Below are positions 17,156-24,386 of a stretch of DNA of 64,000 bases, piece by piece. Numbering within the stretch: the stretch's first letter is position 1; each line of letters starts with the position of its first letter. This stretch comes from an uncultured Gemmatimonadota bacterium (GTDB taxonomy: Bacteria > Gemmatimonadota > Gemmatimonadetes > Gemmatimonadales > Gemmatimonadaceae). The position numbers were made by a program, and so were the translations under genes. Below the pieces are notes generated by a model. The model did not search any database. It saw only the letters and a program-made list of their open reading frames with translations, and was not told where the DNA came from. The stretch lies in the NCBI GenBank assembly GCA_902825965.1, contig CADEDA010000001.1, forward strand, positions 1 through 64,000. Reading direction: 5' to 3'.

Positions 17156-17227
17156 CTAGATCCAGCTCGCCGCGTCACCCAACACAAGTGCGCAGATCGC
17201 GCTCACCAGCGACGTGATGATGGACAT
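17156..17227 (-). CDS. Putative 23-aa hydrophobic peptide upstream of the HD-GYP gene
   Basis: Reading frame ATG 17227 to TAG 17156. It is preceded by GGGAGGTGAG, a near-ideal ribosome site, about seven bases upstream, far better than that of the HD-GYP gene. The peptide begins MSIITSLVSAICALVLG and ends in DAASWI: a mostly hydrophobic stretch with one Cys (residue 12) and no basic residues. It may be a leader peptide controlling the gene behind it, a small membrane protein, or a secreted signal. I do not recognise the family, and at 23 codons chance cannot be excluded; the ribosome site and spacing are the support. Confidence 0.5.
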   Translation of the reverse strand: MSIITSLVSAICALVLGDAASWI

Positions 17228-17459
17228 TGAGACTCACCTCCCTTCGTGAGATGGCCTGGCCTCTCGACCAAGCATTCAGCAAAGTTCGGCTCCGCTCATG
17301 CGTCCTGATTGACGCTTCCGCTCTGTTCTCTCCGCTTGGAGAGAACGGGGGGTACCCTTTCCGCTTCCTCTCTGTTCAGGTCAGACTGCACCCTACGCGT
17401 ATCACCTTGACTACCAACCACTTGCCTGCTTTCGCGTACTGAACCGCCTCCCTGCACCA
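17228..17459 (-). promoter_or_regulatory. Structured leader/promoter region of the peptide-HD-GYP transcript
   Basis: Low-GC intergenic stretch with no gene on either strand. It contains a perfect 9-bp hairpin GTTCTCTCC / GGAGAGAAC with a 4-base loop (17325-17346) and a CGTC/GACG hairpin just beyond. I compared it by eye with c-di-GMP-I riboswitches and found no conserved core. The leader could still be regulatory. Confidence 0.45.
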
Positions 17460-17491
17460 ACGCGGCGAAGGGATGACTCCCAACGCCGCGT
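17460..17491 (-). terminator. Hairpin at the right edge of the low-GC segment
   Basis: ACGCGGCG (17460-17467) pairs with CGCCGCGT (17484-17491); an AA/AA mismatch and an inner GGGA/TCCC stem close on TGAC. It lies 84 bases beyond the stop of the 17575 gene. No T-tract follows on either strand, so it may be a factor-dependent or bidirectional terminator. Confidence 0.5.
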
Positions 17492-17574
17492 CACGTCACA
17501 TCCTGACATCCGGACCGCCAGGGACCGACAGGGACCCGTTCCGGTCCGCTGCCCGCCCCTGCCAACCGCCATCC

Positions 17575-18363
17575 CTATCTCCCCGGCACCCGCCGCTCCT
17601 CGCCCGACACATGCGGGGCCGAGCCGTTCGCCACCGCCGGCGCCATCCACCGGTTGGTCGCGTCCAGCACCGCCAGCACCGCCGCGGTCTCCGCGCTGTC
17701 CCGCACCTCGCAGCTCCCGGTCAACAGGATCTGCTCCCGGCCCTGACGCGCCATCACGGCGGCGAACACGAACTCCCGCTCGAAGGCCGTCATCACCTTG
17801 GCTCCCTCGAGCGAGAACATCCCCGCCACCGGGCCCGCCATCGACAGGGCCATCAGCGCCGCCCGCGCCGCCACCTCCACCCGGCCGCGATCGCTCTGCA
17901 GCCCCTCCTCCGCCTCACCCGCGAAATGCTCCGCCCCGATCCGCAGCGTGACCTTGCAGGTCACCCCGCGCGCCCGAGACCCACGCACCTCGACGTCCTC
18001 GAAATACACGGGACGGCCGATCTTGCCCATCACCGCCCCCTCGTTCGGCGTGGCCACGACTCCTGGCGATGGCGTCGGACGCTTCGACGTCGCCGCGATT
18101 GACACCTTGCGATGATCCACGCGCAGCCCCAGCTGCGCCATCAACGCACTCTCGATGTTCCGCACCACCTGCTTGGGAGGCGTGTCGCCCGTCACCAGCA
18201 CGTGGATCGCGTCCACCGACCCCGACTCGGTCGCGGTGATCCGCACCGACACCACGTCGGTCAACGATGCAATCAACTCCTCCGCCCGCTGCAGCGGCAG
18301 CACGGAACCCGCGATCGGGGACACCGGTGTCGACGGCTGGGGCTGCGGCTGCGGCGGATTCAC
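17575..18363 (-). CDS. Conserved-looking hypothetical protein, two-domain
   Basis: 262 aa if started at the GTG 18363, with AAGG five bases upstream; an in-frame ATG at 18444 would add 27 low-complexity residues. After a Pro/Gln-rich leader, residues about 25-95 form a compact alpha/beta domain ('SLTDVVSVRITATESGSVDAIHVLV...PKQVVRNIESALMAQLGLRVDHRKVSIA'), and about 125-245 a second domain with repeated beta strands and 'AAALMALSMA'-like helices. The first domain pattern (strand, 'D.IHVL', 'V..IESAL....G...D.rk..i') occurs in many bacterial proteins of unknown role. No catalytic motif or signal peptide is seen. Neighbour of the sigma-54 activator on the same strand, 215 bases downstream of it. 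Confidence 0.75.
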   Translation of the reverse strand: MNPPQPQPQPSTPVSPIAGSVLPLQRAEELIASLTDVVSVRITATESGSVDAIHVLVTGDTPPKQVVRNIESALMAQLGLRVDHRKVSIAATSKRPTPSPGVVATPNEGAVMGKIGRPVYFEDVEVRGSRARGVTCKVTLRIGAEHFAGEAEEGLQSDRGRVEVAARAALMALSMAGPVAGMFSLEGAKVMTAFEREFVFAAVMARQGREQILLTGSCEVRDSAETAAVLAVLDATNRWMAPAVANGSAPHVSGEERRVPGR

Positions 18364-18578
18364 AGAACCTTGTGCGAAACGGTGAGTGCTCGGAACCGAC
18401 GAGAATCTATCCACTTTGGATCGCCTCGAACCCGGCCGAGGCACGGGCTACTCGCTGACTGTCGATAAACTTGCCAACCACGGGACGCCACCGCAACGCA
18501 ACACGATGTCGCAACTCTGCATCAGCCAACCTGCGGGTGCTTCACCCATCCAGCATCCCGCGTCCCTCGCCCGCAACC

Positions 18579-20144
18579 CTACTCCCCGAACCGATCCGGC
18601 ACGTCGTACTCCTTCAACTTCCGGTACAACGTCCGCTCGCCGATGTCCAGAATCTCTGATGCCTTTCGACGATTCCCGCGCGTCTCCCGCAACGCTGCGA
18701 GGATCGCGGCCTTCTCGATCTCCGCCATCGTCATCCCCGGCGTGATCGTCACGGCATTGGACGGTGGCGCGATCCCGGGCGGTTCGATCCGCCCCGGCAG
18801 CGACTCCACTGCACCGAACGTGCCGCCGACCCCCATCGCCGCCATCCCGCCGGTCAGGCGTTCGAACATCGCACGGTCATCGTCCTGGCGACGGCGAAGC
18901 TCCTCCAGCTGCAGCTTCACCTCCACCAGACTGCGCACGATGAACTCGAGCTCGCGGCCCTCGGCCCGACCCTCCTCGCGCACGATCGGGCCGATCGGCA
19001 CCGGCAGCAGCCGGTCGGTCGCGTTGTTCTCCCGGATCCCGCGCGGGATGTCGTCGATCCCGATCTCCCGACCAGTGGCCAACACCACCATCGACTCGAT
19101 CAGGTTCCGCAGCTCCCGCACATTGCCCGGCCACGGGTAGTCCACGAGCGCCTGCAGTGCCTCGGCCGAGATGCCGTGGAACGTGCGGTCGTGCTGCTCG
19201 GCGAACTCCTGCACGAAGCGACGGACCAGCAACGGGATGTCGCTCCGGCGTTCCCGGAGCGGCGGCAGGTAGATGCGCAGCACGTTCAGCCGATAGTAGA
19301 GGTCGGCCCGGAAATGCCCGCGCTCGACGCTCTCGCGCAGCGGTCGGTTGGTCGCCGCCACCACGCGCACGTCCATGGGGATGGTCTGCGTCCCGCCGAC
19401 ACGCGTCAGTTCCCGCTCCTCGAGCACGCGCAGCAGCTTCACCTGCGTACTCGACGGGATCTCGCCGATCTCGTCGAGGAAGAGGGTGCCGCCGTCAGCC
19501 AGCTCGAAGCGCCCGATGCGCCGCTCGGCCGCCCCGGTGAACGAGCCCTTCTCGTGGCCGAAGAGCTCGCTCTCCAGCAGCGTCTCGGGCAAGGCACCCA
19601 CGTTCACGGCGATGAACGGCTTGTTGCGCCGCGGCGAGAGCCTCGCGATGGCACGCGCGACGAGCTCCTTGCCCGTGCCACTCTCGCCCTCGATGAGCAC
19701 CGTGCTGGTCACCGGCGCCATCTGCTTGATGGCGACGAGCACCTGGCGCACGGCCTCGCTCTCGCCCCAAAGTCCGGTCTCCCGCGTGATGCGCTGGCGG
19801 TCGAGCAGGCCGTGCACACTCGCCCGCAGCGCGTCGGCCGTCACCGGCTTGGTGAGGACCTCGGCGAACCCCACCGACTTGAGCCGTGCCTCGAGCGCCG
19901 CGTCACCCACATCGGCCAGGCCGATCACACTCGCACCACCCCAGAGCTGGTCGCGCACGAGTCCCAGCGTCTGCTGATCGAGCAACGCGCCGGTGAACAC
20001 GATCACGTCGGGCTTGGCCCGGCGGATCTCGCTCGGCACGTCGTCCATCGGCGACACGAGGTGCGTCTTGACGCCGTCCGCTTCGAGCAGGGCGTTGAGA
20101 CGGACGGCGGGCTCGACGTCGGTCAGGGTGATGAGAACGGACAA
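18579..20144 (-). CDS. Sigma-54 activator with a degenerate receiver domain
   Basis: About 521 aa from a TTG at 20144 (SVLITLTDVEP...); the frame stays open upstream but runs into the repeat element. The N-terminal receiver-like domain (1-115) keeps the terminal KP motif but the phosphoacceptor position reads PDVIVFTG, with Thr for Asp. The AAA+ domain has Walker A GESGTGKE (near 151), the sigma-54 contact loop as GSFTGA (usually GAFTGA), Walker B GGTLFLDEIGE and the arginine finger region. The C-terminus is a Fis-type helix-turn-helix ('NRRKASEILDIGERTLYRKLKEY'). Activity is therefore likely set by something other than phosphorylation. Targets unknown. Confidence 0.93.
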   Translation of the reverse strand: MSVLITLTDVEPAVRLNALLEADGVKTHLVSPMDDVPSEIRRAKPDVIVFTGALLDQQTLGLVRDQLWGGASVIGLADVGDAALEARLKSVGFAEVLTKPVTADALRASVHGLLDRQRITRETGLWGESEAVRQVLVAIKQMAPVTSTVLIEGESGTGKELVARAIARLSPRRNKPFIAVNVGALPETLLESELFGHEKGSFTGAAERRIGRFELADGGTLFLDEIGEIPSSTQVKLLRVLEERELTRVGGTQTIPMDVRVVAATNRPLRESVERGHFRADLYYRLNVLRIYLPPLRERRSDIPLLVRRFVQEFAEQHDRTFHGISAEALQALVDYPWPGNVRELRNLIESMVVLATGREIGIDDIPRGIRENNATDRLLPVPIGPIVREEGRAEGRELEFIVRSLVEVKLQLEELRRRQDDDRAMFERLTGGMAAMGVGGTFGAVESLPGRIEPPGIAPPSNAVTITPGMTMAEIEKAAILAALRETRGNRRKASEILDIGERTLYRKLKEYDVPDRFGE

Positions 20145-20146
20145 GC

Positions 20147-20263
20147 GATGGACGGTGGAAGGTGGATGTGGGATGTGGGAAGGTGGAAGGTGCGGCGGTG
20201 CGGGAGGTTGCTGGCGCGCCTGCACAGGCGCGCCCCTCACTCCTCCCACCTCCCACCTCCCAC
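20147..20263. repeat. G-rich/C-rich bipartite intergenic element, copy 3, with central palindrome
   Basis: G-rich arm (units like GGTGGAAGGTGGATGTGGG) at 20151-20208, a perfect palindromic hairpin GGCGCGCCTG-CA-CAGGCGCGCC at 20213-20234, and a C-rich arm (CTCCCACCTCCCACCTCCC) up to the gcvT stop. Same order of arms as the copies beside atpE, so the three may share an origin. Confidence 0.65.
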
Positions 20264-21373
20264 CTATCGCTTCACGGTGCCCTTCTTCCAGAACGGGAAC
20301 CCCGTGATCGTCCCGAGCACCCGCTTCCCGCGGATCTCGACCTCCAGCGTGTTGCCTTCCTTCGCGTGTGCGGTCGGCACGTACGCCGTGCCGAGTCCGA
20401 CGCCGACGCTGGGGCTCATCACACCGGACATCACCACGCCGCTCGGTGCGCCGTTGACGAACACCGGATACCCGTGCCGTGGGATCGCCTTCTCGGTGAA
20501 CGTGAAGCCCACGAGCTTCTTCGGCACGCCGGCGGCCTTCTGCGCCTCGAGCGCGGCACGGCCGACGAAGTCGCCCTTCTTCATCTTCACGAGCCAGGCG
20601 AGGCCGGCCTCGAGCGGCGTGACGGTGTCGTCGATGTCGTTGCCGTAGAGCGCCATGCCCATCTCCAGCCGCAGCGAGTCACGGCAGCCGAGGGCGGTGG
20701 GCGTGATGCGGCCGGTGTCCATCAACGCCTTCCAGAGCTGCGTCGAGTACTTGGCGTCGTGGTACAGCTCGAATCCGTCCTCGCCGGTGTAGCCCGTGCG
20801 CGAGAGCGTCATGGGGATGCCGGCCACGGTCGTCTCGGTGAACCAGTAGTACTTGATGTCGTCGAGGCGATACGGCGTGAGCGCCTGCAGGATCTCCTGC
20901 GCCTTGGGTCCCTGCACCGCCAGCAATCCGATGTCATCGCTCACATCGGTGAGCTTGCAGTCGAACCTGGAGAGGTACCGGGAGATGTGCGCGAAGTCCT
21001 TGTCCTTGTTCGACCCGTTCACGACCATCATCAGGAAGTCGGCGTAGCGATACACGAGACAGTCGTCCACGAAGGTGCCCTGCTCGGTGAGGATGGCCGA
21101 GTAGTGGACCTGGCCGACCGCGAGCGCGGCGACGTCGTTGGAGGTGACGTAGGTGACGAAGTCGATCGCCTGCGGGCCGGTGATGAGGAACTCACCCATG
21201 TGGCTCACGTCGAACACGCCGCAGCCGGTACGCACCGCGTTGTGCTCGGCGGTGATGCCCCCCGGATACTGGATGGGCATCTCGAAGCCGGCGAAGGAGA
21301 CCATCTTTGCGCCCGCGGCGACGTGGATATCGTAGAAGGGGGTCCGCTTGAGCGGCCCGGTAGTCTCGGACAT
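20264..21373 (-). CDS. gcvT: Aminomethyltransferase, glycine-cleavage T protein
   Basis: 369 aa, full length. It starts [17 protein letters not shown] and has the family segments '[41 protein letters not shown]', '[11 protein letters not shown]', '[18 protein letters not shown]' and '[20 protein letters not shown]'. It transfers the methylene group of the aminomethyl-H protein to tetrahydrofolate, releasing ammonia. gcvH and gcvP are not in the window. No glycine-riboswitch core is visible upstream. Its start faces the UbiB-family gene across a 138-base divergent gap with a short inverted repeat (TGCCG AAA CGGCA, 21435-21447). Confidence 0.97.
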   Translation of the reverse strand: MSETTGPLKRTPFYDIHVAAGAKMVSFAGFEMPIQYPGGITAEHNAVRTGCGVFDVSHMGEFLITGPQAIDFVTYVTSNDVAALAVGQVHYSAILTEQGTFVDDCLVYRYADFLMMVVNGSNKDKDFAHISRYLSRFDCKLTDVSDDIGLLAVQGPKAQEILQALTPYRLDDIKYYWFTETTVAGIPMTLSRTGYTGEDGFELYHDAKYSTQLWKALMDTGRITPTALGCRDSLRLEMGMALYGNDIDDTVTPLEAGLAWLVKMKKGDFVGRAALEAQKAAGVPKKLVGFTFTEKAIPRHGYPVFVNGAPSGVVMSGVMSPSVGVGLGTAYVPTAHAKEGNTLEVEIRGKRVLGTITGFPFWKKGTVKR

Positions 21374-21511
21374 GGGGTGGTCGCGTCGGGGGAGGTCTGG
21401 CAGGAGGCCGTCAGGGTGACGGCACTTCGTAATATGCCGAAACGGCAGACAGGGGTCTAGCGTTTACAATTGAAGTAGGCCCCTTCCGGCCCCGTTCCTT
21501 ACGGATCCTCG

Positions 21512-22894
21512 GTGCACACCCTCCGCGTCGTCCTCGCGCTCGGCCCGTTCGTCATCTCCCTGCTCCGTGACCAGCGACGCTGGTTGTGGTGGGGTGCACC
21601 GATCGTGCGTACAGCGACGTTCCACCGGAAGCGGGCCGAGGCGCTGGTCGAGCGCATCGCGGACCTCGGACCCACGTTCGTGAAGCTGGCGCAGGTCTTC
21701 GCGGCACGCGCAGACCTGATCCCGGAGCCCTATCTCTCGCAGTTGGGCACACTCACCGACCAGGTGCCGCCGGTACCGTGGGAGGCGATCCGCGACGAGA
21801 TCGTGCGGTCGTACGGCGAGCAGCCGGAGGAACTGTTCCAGACCATCGACCGCGTCCCTGTCGCGGCCGCGTCGCTGGGCCAGGTGCATCGCGCGCGATG
21901 GATGGGACACGATGTCGCGGTGAAGGTGCTGCGTCCCGGGATCGAGCACATGGTCGCGCGGGACCTGCGTTCGGCGCGCAAGATCACGGCGTGGGCGGCG
22001 CGGCGCTGGCCGGTGCCGCATGTACAGGGGTTCCAGGCGCTGGTGGAGGAGTTCGCGGCGCGCATCGGCGAGGAGATGGACTTCCGTATCGAGGCCGACT
22101 ACGCGACCGAGGTGCGTTCCCACTTCGCCGGCAATCCGCGCGTGGTGATCCCGGCGGTCCATCGCGAGCTCACGCGGCAGCGCGTGCTGGTGCTCGAGTA
22201 CATCGAGGGCAAGCGTGTGGACCGGCTGACCCCCGGTGGTGTGGACTCGACCCGGCTCGCGGGCCTCGTGATGGAGGTCTACGTGCAGATGATGCTCGTG
22301 GACGGCCTGTTCCACGCCGACCCGCACCCCGGCAACCTGTTGCTCGCCCCGGACGGTCGCTTGGTGCTGCTGGACTTCGGCATGATGGTGCGCGTGGCGC
22401 CGGAGCTGCGCATGAAGCTCATCCGCACGGTGTTCGCGAGCATCCGTCGCGACCCGAAGGCCGTGGCGCAGGGCTTCCGCGACCTCGGCTTGTTCACGCC
22501 CACGGCGGATCCCGCGCAGGTGGAGCGCCTGAGCGAGTTGCTGGTGGCGATGGCGAGCACCAAGTCGACGACGCAGCAGCGCATCGAGACGATGCTCGCC
22601 GACCGCGTGATGCAGTCGCTGTACGACTTCCCGGTGATCCTGCCGCGCGACCTCGTCTACTTCGCACGCACGGCAGCACTCATCGAAGGCATCGGCACCA
22701 AGTACGACCCGTACTTCAATGCCGTCGAGGTGGGCACGCCGGTGGTGATGCGGATGCGGAGCCGGATCCTCCGCTCGCTGGGCGAGCAGGCGGAACCAAG
22801 CCTGGAGGAGATGGCGGCGGTGGCCGGGTTCGCGGCGGGGCGGGCGTGGCGGTCGGCGCGGGATTGGATCGGCGACCGGCTGGCACTGCGGTAG
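21512..22894 (+). CDS. UbiB/ABC1 (ADCK)-family atypical kinase-like protein
   Basis: 460 aa from GTG 21512. Family landmarks are present: the N-terminal extension with KxGQ-type motif (here GPTFVKLAQVFAARADLIP), the Ala-rich nucleotide loop (VAAASLGQVHRA), the lysine in DVAVKVLRPG, HADPHPGN catalytic loop and DFGMM metal site. There is a likely C-terminal membrane-associated region. Members support quinone or other isoprenoid-lipid metabolism through ATPase activity. The Gly of KxGQ is Ala here, an unusual change. No ubi/men genes are nearby. A small YdeI-family gene follows after 11 bases. Confidence 0.93.
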   Translation: MHTLRVVLALGPFVISLLRDQRRWLWWGAPIVRTATFHRKRAEALVERIADLGPTFVKLAQVFAARADLIPEPYLSQLGTLTDQVPPVPWEAIRDEIVRSYGEQPEELFQTIDRVPVAAASLGQVHRARWMGHDVAVKVLRPGIEHMVARDLRSARKITAWAARRWPVPHVQGFQALVEEFAARIGEEMDFRIEADYATEVRSHFAGNPRVVIPAVHRELTRQRVLVLEYIEGKRVDRLTPGGVDSTRLAGLVMEVYVQMMLVDGLFHADPHPGNLLLAPDGRLVLLDFGMMVRVAPELRMKLIRTVFASIRRDPKAVAQGFRDLGLFTPTADPAQVERLSELLVAMASTKSTTQQRIETMLADRVMQSLYDFPVILPRDLVYFARTAALIEGIGTKYDPYFNAVEVGTPVVMRMRSRILRSLGEQAEPSLEEMAAVAGFAAGRAWRSARDWIGDRLALR

Positions 22895-22905
22895 ATTCTG
22901 CGTCG

Positions 22906-23520
22906 ATGTCCCCCGCCACGCCACGCGCGCCCACCAGCGGTGCGACGCCGACGTTCTTCACGTCGCCGGCGAAGTTCCGCGCGTGGCTCGAGAAGCACCA
23001 CGCGACGGCGACCGAACTCTGGGTGGCCTACTACAAGAAGCACACCGGCAAGCGGACCATCGTGTGGGCCGAGGCGGTGGTGGAGGCGCTGTGCTTCGGC
23101 TGGATCGACGGGATCGCCAAGTCGCTCGGCGAGGACGCACACATGAACCGCTTCACGCCGCGCAAGCGCGGCAGCATCTGGAGCGAGATCAACGTGCGCT
23201 CGGCCGAGCGGCTGATCGCCGAGGGGCGGATGCACCCGGCGGGGCTGGCGGCGTTCGAGGCGCGGACCGCGAACCGCACCGGCATTTACGCGTTCGAGGG
23301 CAAGGCCGCGGCGTTCACCGCGGTGGAGGAGCGGCGGTTCAAGCGGGACAAGGCCGCGTGGGCGTACTGGACCGCCGCACCGCCGGGCTACAAGCGCACG
23401 GCGATGCACTGGGTGATGAGCGCCAAGCGCGAGGAGACCCGCGCGAAGCGGCTGGCGACCTTGATCGCGGATTCCGCCGCAGGGCTGCGGATCGCGCAGC
23501 TACGTCCACGCGCCAAGTGA
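22906..23520 (+). CDS. YdeI/OmdA-family protein
   Basis: 204 aa from ATG 22906. Typical family pattern: 'FFTSPAKFRAWLEKHHATATELWVAYYKKHTGKRTIVWAEAVVEALCFGWIDGIAKSL', 'RFTPRKRGSIWSEINVRSAERLI', then a C-terminal helical region ('PGYKRTAMHWVMSAKREETRAKRLA'). The family (bacteriocin-protection/OmpD-associated) is linked to envelope stress and peptide resistance, but its biochemistry is unclear. No signal peptide, so cytoplasmic. It probably shares the UbiB-family transcript. Confidence 0.9.
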   Translation: MSPATPRAPTSGATPTFFTSPAKFRAWLEKHHATATELWVAYYKKHTGKRTIVWAEAVVEALCFGWIDGIAKSLGEDAHMNRFTPRKRGSIWSEINVRSAERLIAEGRMHPAGLAAFEARTANRTGIYAFEGKAAAFTAVEERRFKRDKAAWAYWTAAPPGYKRTAMHWVMSAKREETRAKRLATLIADSAAGLRIAQLRPRAK

Positions 23521-23524
23521 CGTC

Positions 23525-23977
23525 CTACCGACTGACCGGGTCGAACTCCAACGGGGCGCCCGTCTCGAGCAGGGACTTGAGACTGGAGAGCACGGACGCC
23601 CAGCCGCGCGCGACGCTGTCGGCGTACCCGGGCGTGATCCGCGCGTGCTCGAGCGTCAGCAGCACCACACCCGGGCCGGACCGCTCGATGCGCCACGTCA
23701 GCAGCTCGGGCGGTCGATCGCCTTGTTCGGCAGGCGGATTGGGCCACGTATAGGAGAGTGTACGCGGCGGATCTGCCTCGACGATTCGCCCCTCGCTGAA
23801 GAAGCTGCCGTCGGCGTTGGAGAAACGGAGCGCAGCACCGGAGACCCATGTGGATTCCACGTGCCACACGTTTCCCCAGTACTGCTGCCAGAACTCGTCC
23901 TCGGTAAGCGCCGCCCAGAGCCTCTCGGGCGTGGTCTTGATGTGTGTCGCATAGAGGAAGGCGGGTTCACTGCTCAT
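23525..23977 (-). CDS. SRPBCC (AHSA1-type) domain protein
   Basis: 150 aa. The START-like fold is shown by 'FLYATHIKTTPERLWAALTEDEFWQQYWG', 'GAALRFSNADG', 'GRIVEADPPRTLSYTW' and the C-terminal helix 'GWASVLSSLKSLLETG'. These small hydrophobic-ligand-binding proteins commonly form a two-gene unit with an ArsR-type repressor, exactly as here; the start lies inside the end of the ArsR gene (11-base overlap, translational coupling). Ligand unknown. Confidence 0.93.
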   Translation of the reverse strand: MSSEPAFLYATHIKTTPERLWAALTEDEFWQQYWGNVWHVESTWVSGAALRFSNADGSFFSEGRIVEADPPRTLSYTWPNPPAEQGDRPPELLTWRIERSGPGVVLLTLEHARITPGYADSVARGWASVLSSLKSLLETGAPLEFDPVSR

Positions 23978-24284
23978 CGATGGCCTCCAGTCGGCGTTTG
24001 AGGTCTCGCAGCGCGTCCAGGCGCCGGCGTTCGAACGGTGCGATCCAGCGCGTGGCGACTTCGTGGATCGGCCCAGGGTCCAGGTAATGCCGCTTCTCGC
24101 GCCCGACGCGTCGCGTCACCACGAGCCCGGCCTCCTCGAGGACGGCGAGGTGCTTGGCCGCCGCCTGGCGACTCGCGCCGAGCCGCACGGCGAGCCGCAC
24201 GAGCGTCTGTCCGTTCTCGCCCCGCAGCAAGTCGAGGATCGCGCGGCGCGTCGGATCGGCCAGGGCACGGAAGACGAGGTCCAC
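23967..24284 (-). CDS. ArsR-family winged-helix repressor
   Basis: 105 aa from GTG 24284. The signature 'VFRALADPTRRAILDLLRGENGQTLVRLAVRLGASRQAAAKHLAVLEEAGLVVTRRVGREKRHYLDPGPI' is the classic ArsR/SdpR winged helix; there are no metal-binding cysteines, so it is of the metal-independent type found with SRPBCC partners. A perfect palindrome lies 11 bases upstream of the start, so autoregulation is likely. The C-terminus pairs with 'WIAPFERRRLDALRDLKRRL', usual for this subfamily. Confidence 0.93.
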   Translation of the reverse strand: MDLVFRALADPTRRAILDLLRGENGQTLVRLAVRLGASRQAAAKHLAVLEEAGLVVTRRVGREKRHYLDPGPIHEVATRWIAPFERRRLDALRDLKRRLEAIDEQ

Positions 24285-24294
24285 GCGGGCAATT

Positions 24295-24314
24295 AGGCAA
24301 CCGCATGGTTGCCT
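24295..24314. promoter_or_regulatory. Palindromic operator upstream of the ArsR gene
   Basis: AGGCAACC-GCAT-GGTTGCCT: perfect 8-bp arms around a 4-base centre, in the 102-base divergent gap. GCAACC-N4-GGTTGC-type sites are characteristic of ArsR/SRPBCC units, so this is the probable autoregulatory site; it could also affect the gene at 24387. Confidence 0.8.
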
Positions 24315-24386
24315 GTCAAGTTGGGGTTCGCCGCCGACGGCCGCCGAGCGCTTGCCTGACGGGTAACGCCGGGGCAGGTTCGGGGC

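Noticed and set aside
17228-17459. c-di-GMP riboswitch upstream of the HD-GYP gene
   Set aside because: No recognisable GEMM core (conserved CACGCA/GGCAAACC-type and AAAGCC elements) in the leader; only simple hairpins.
21374-21511. Glycine riboswitch upstream of gcvT
   Set aside because: The 138-base region lacks the conserved glycine-aptamer elements; only a short TGCCG/CGGCA repeat is seen.
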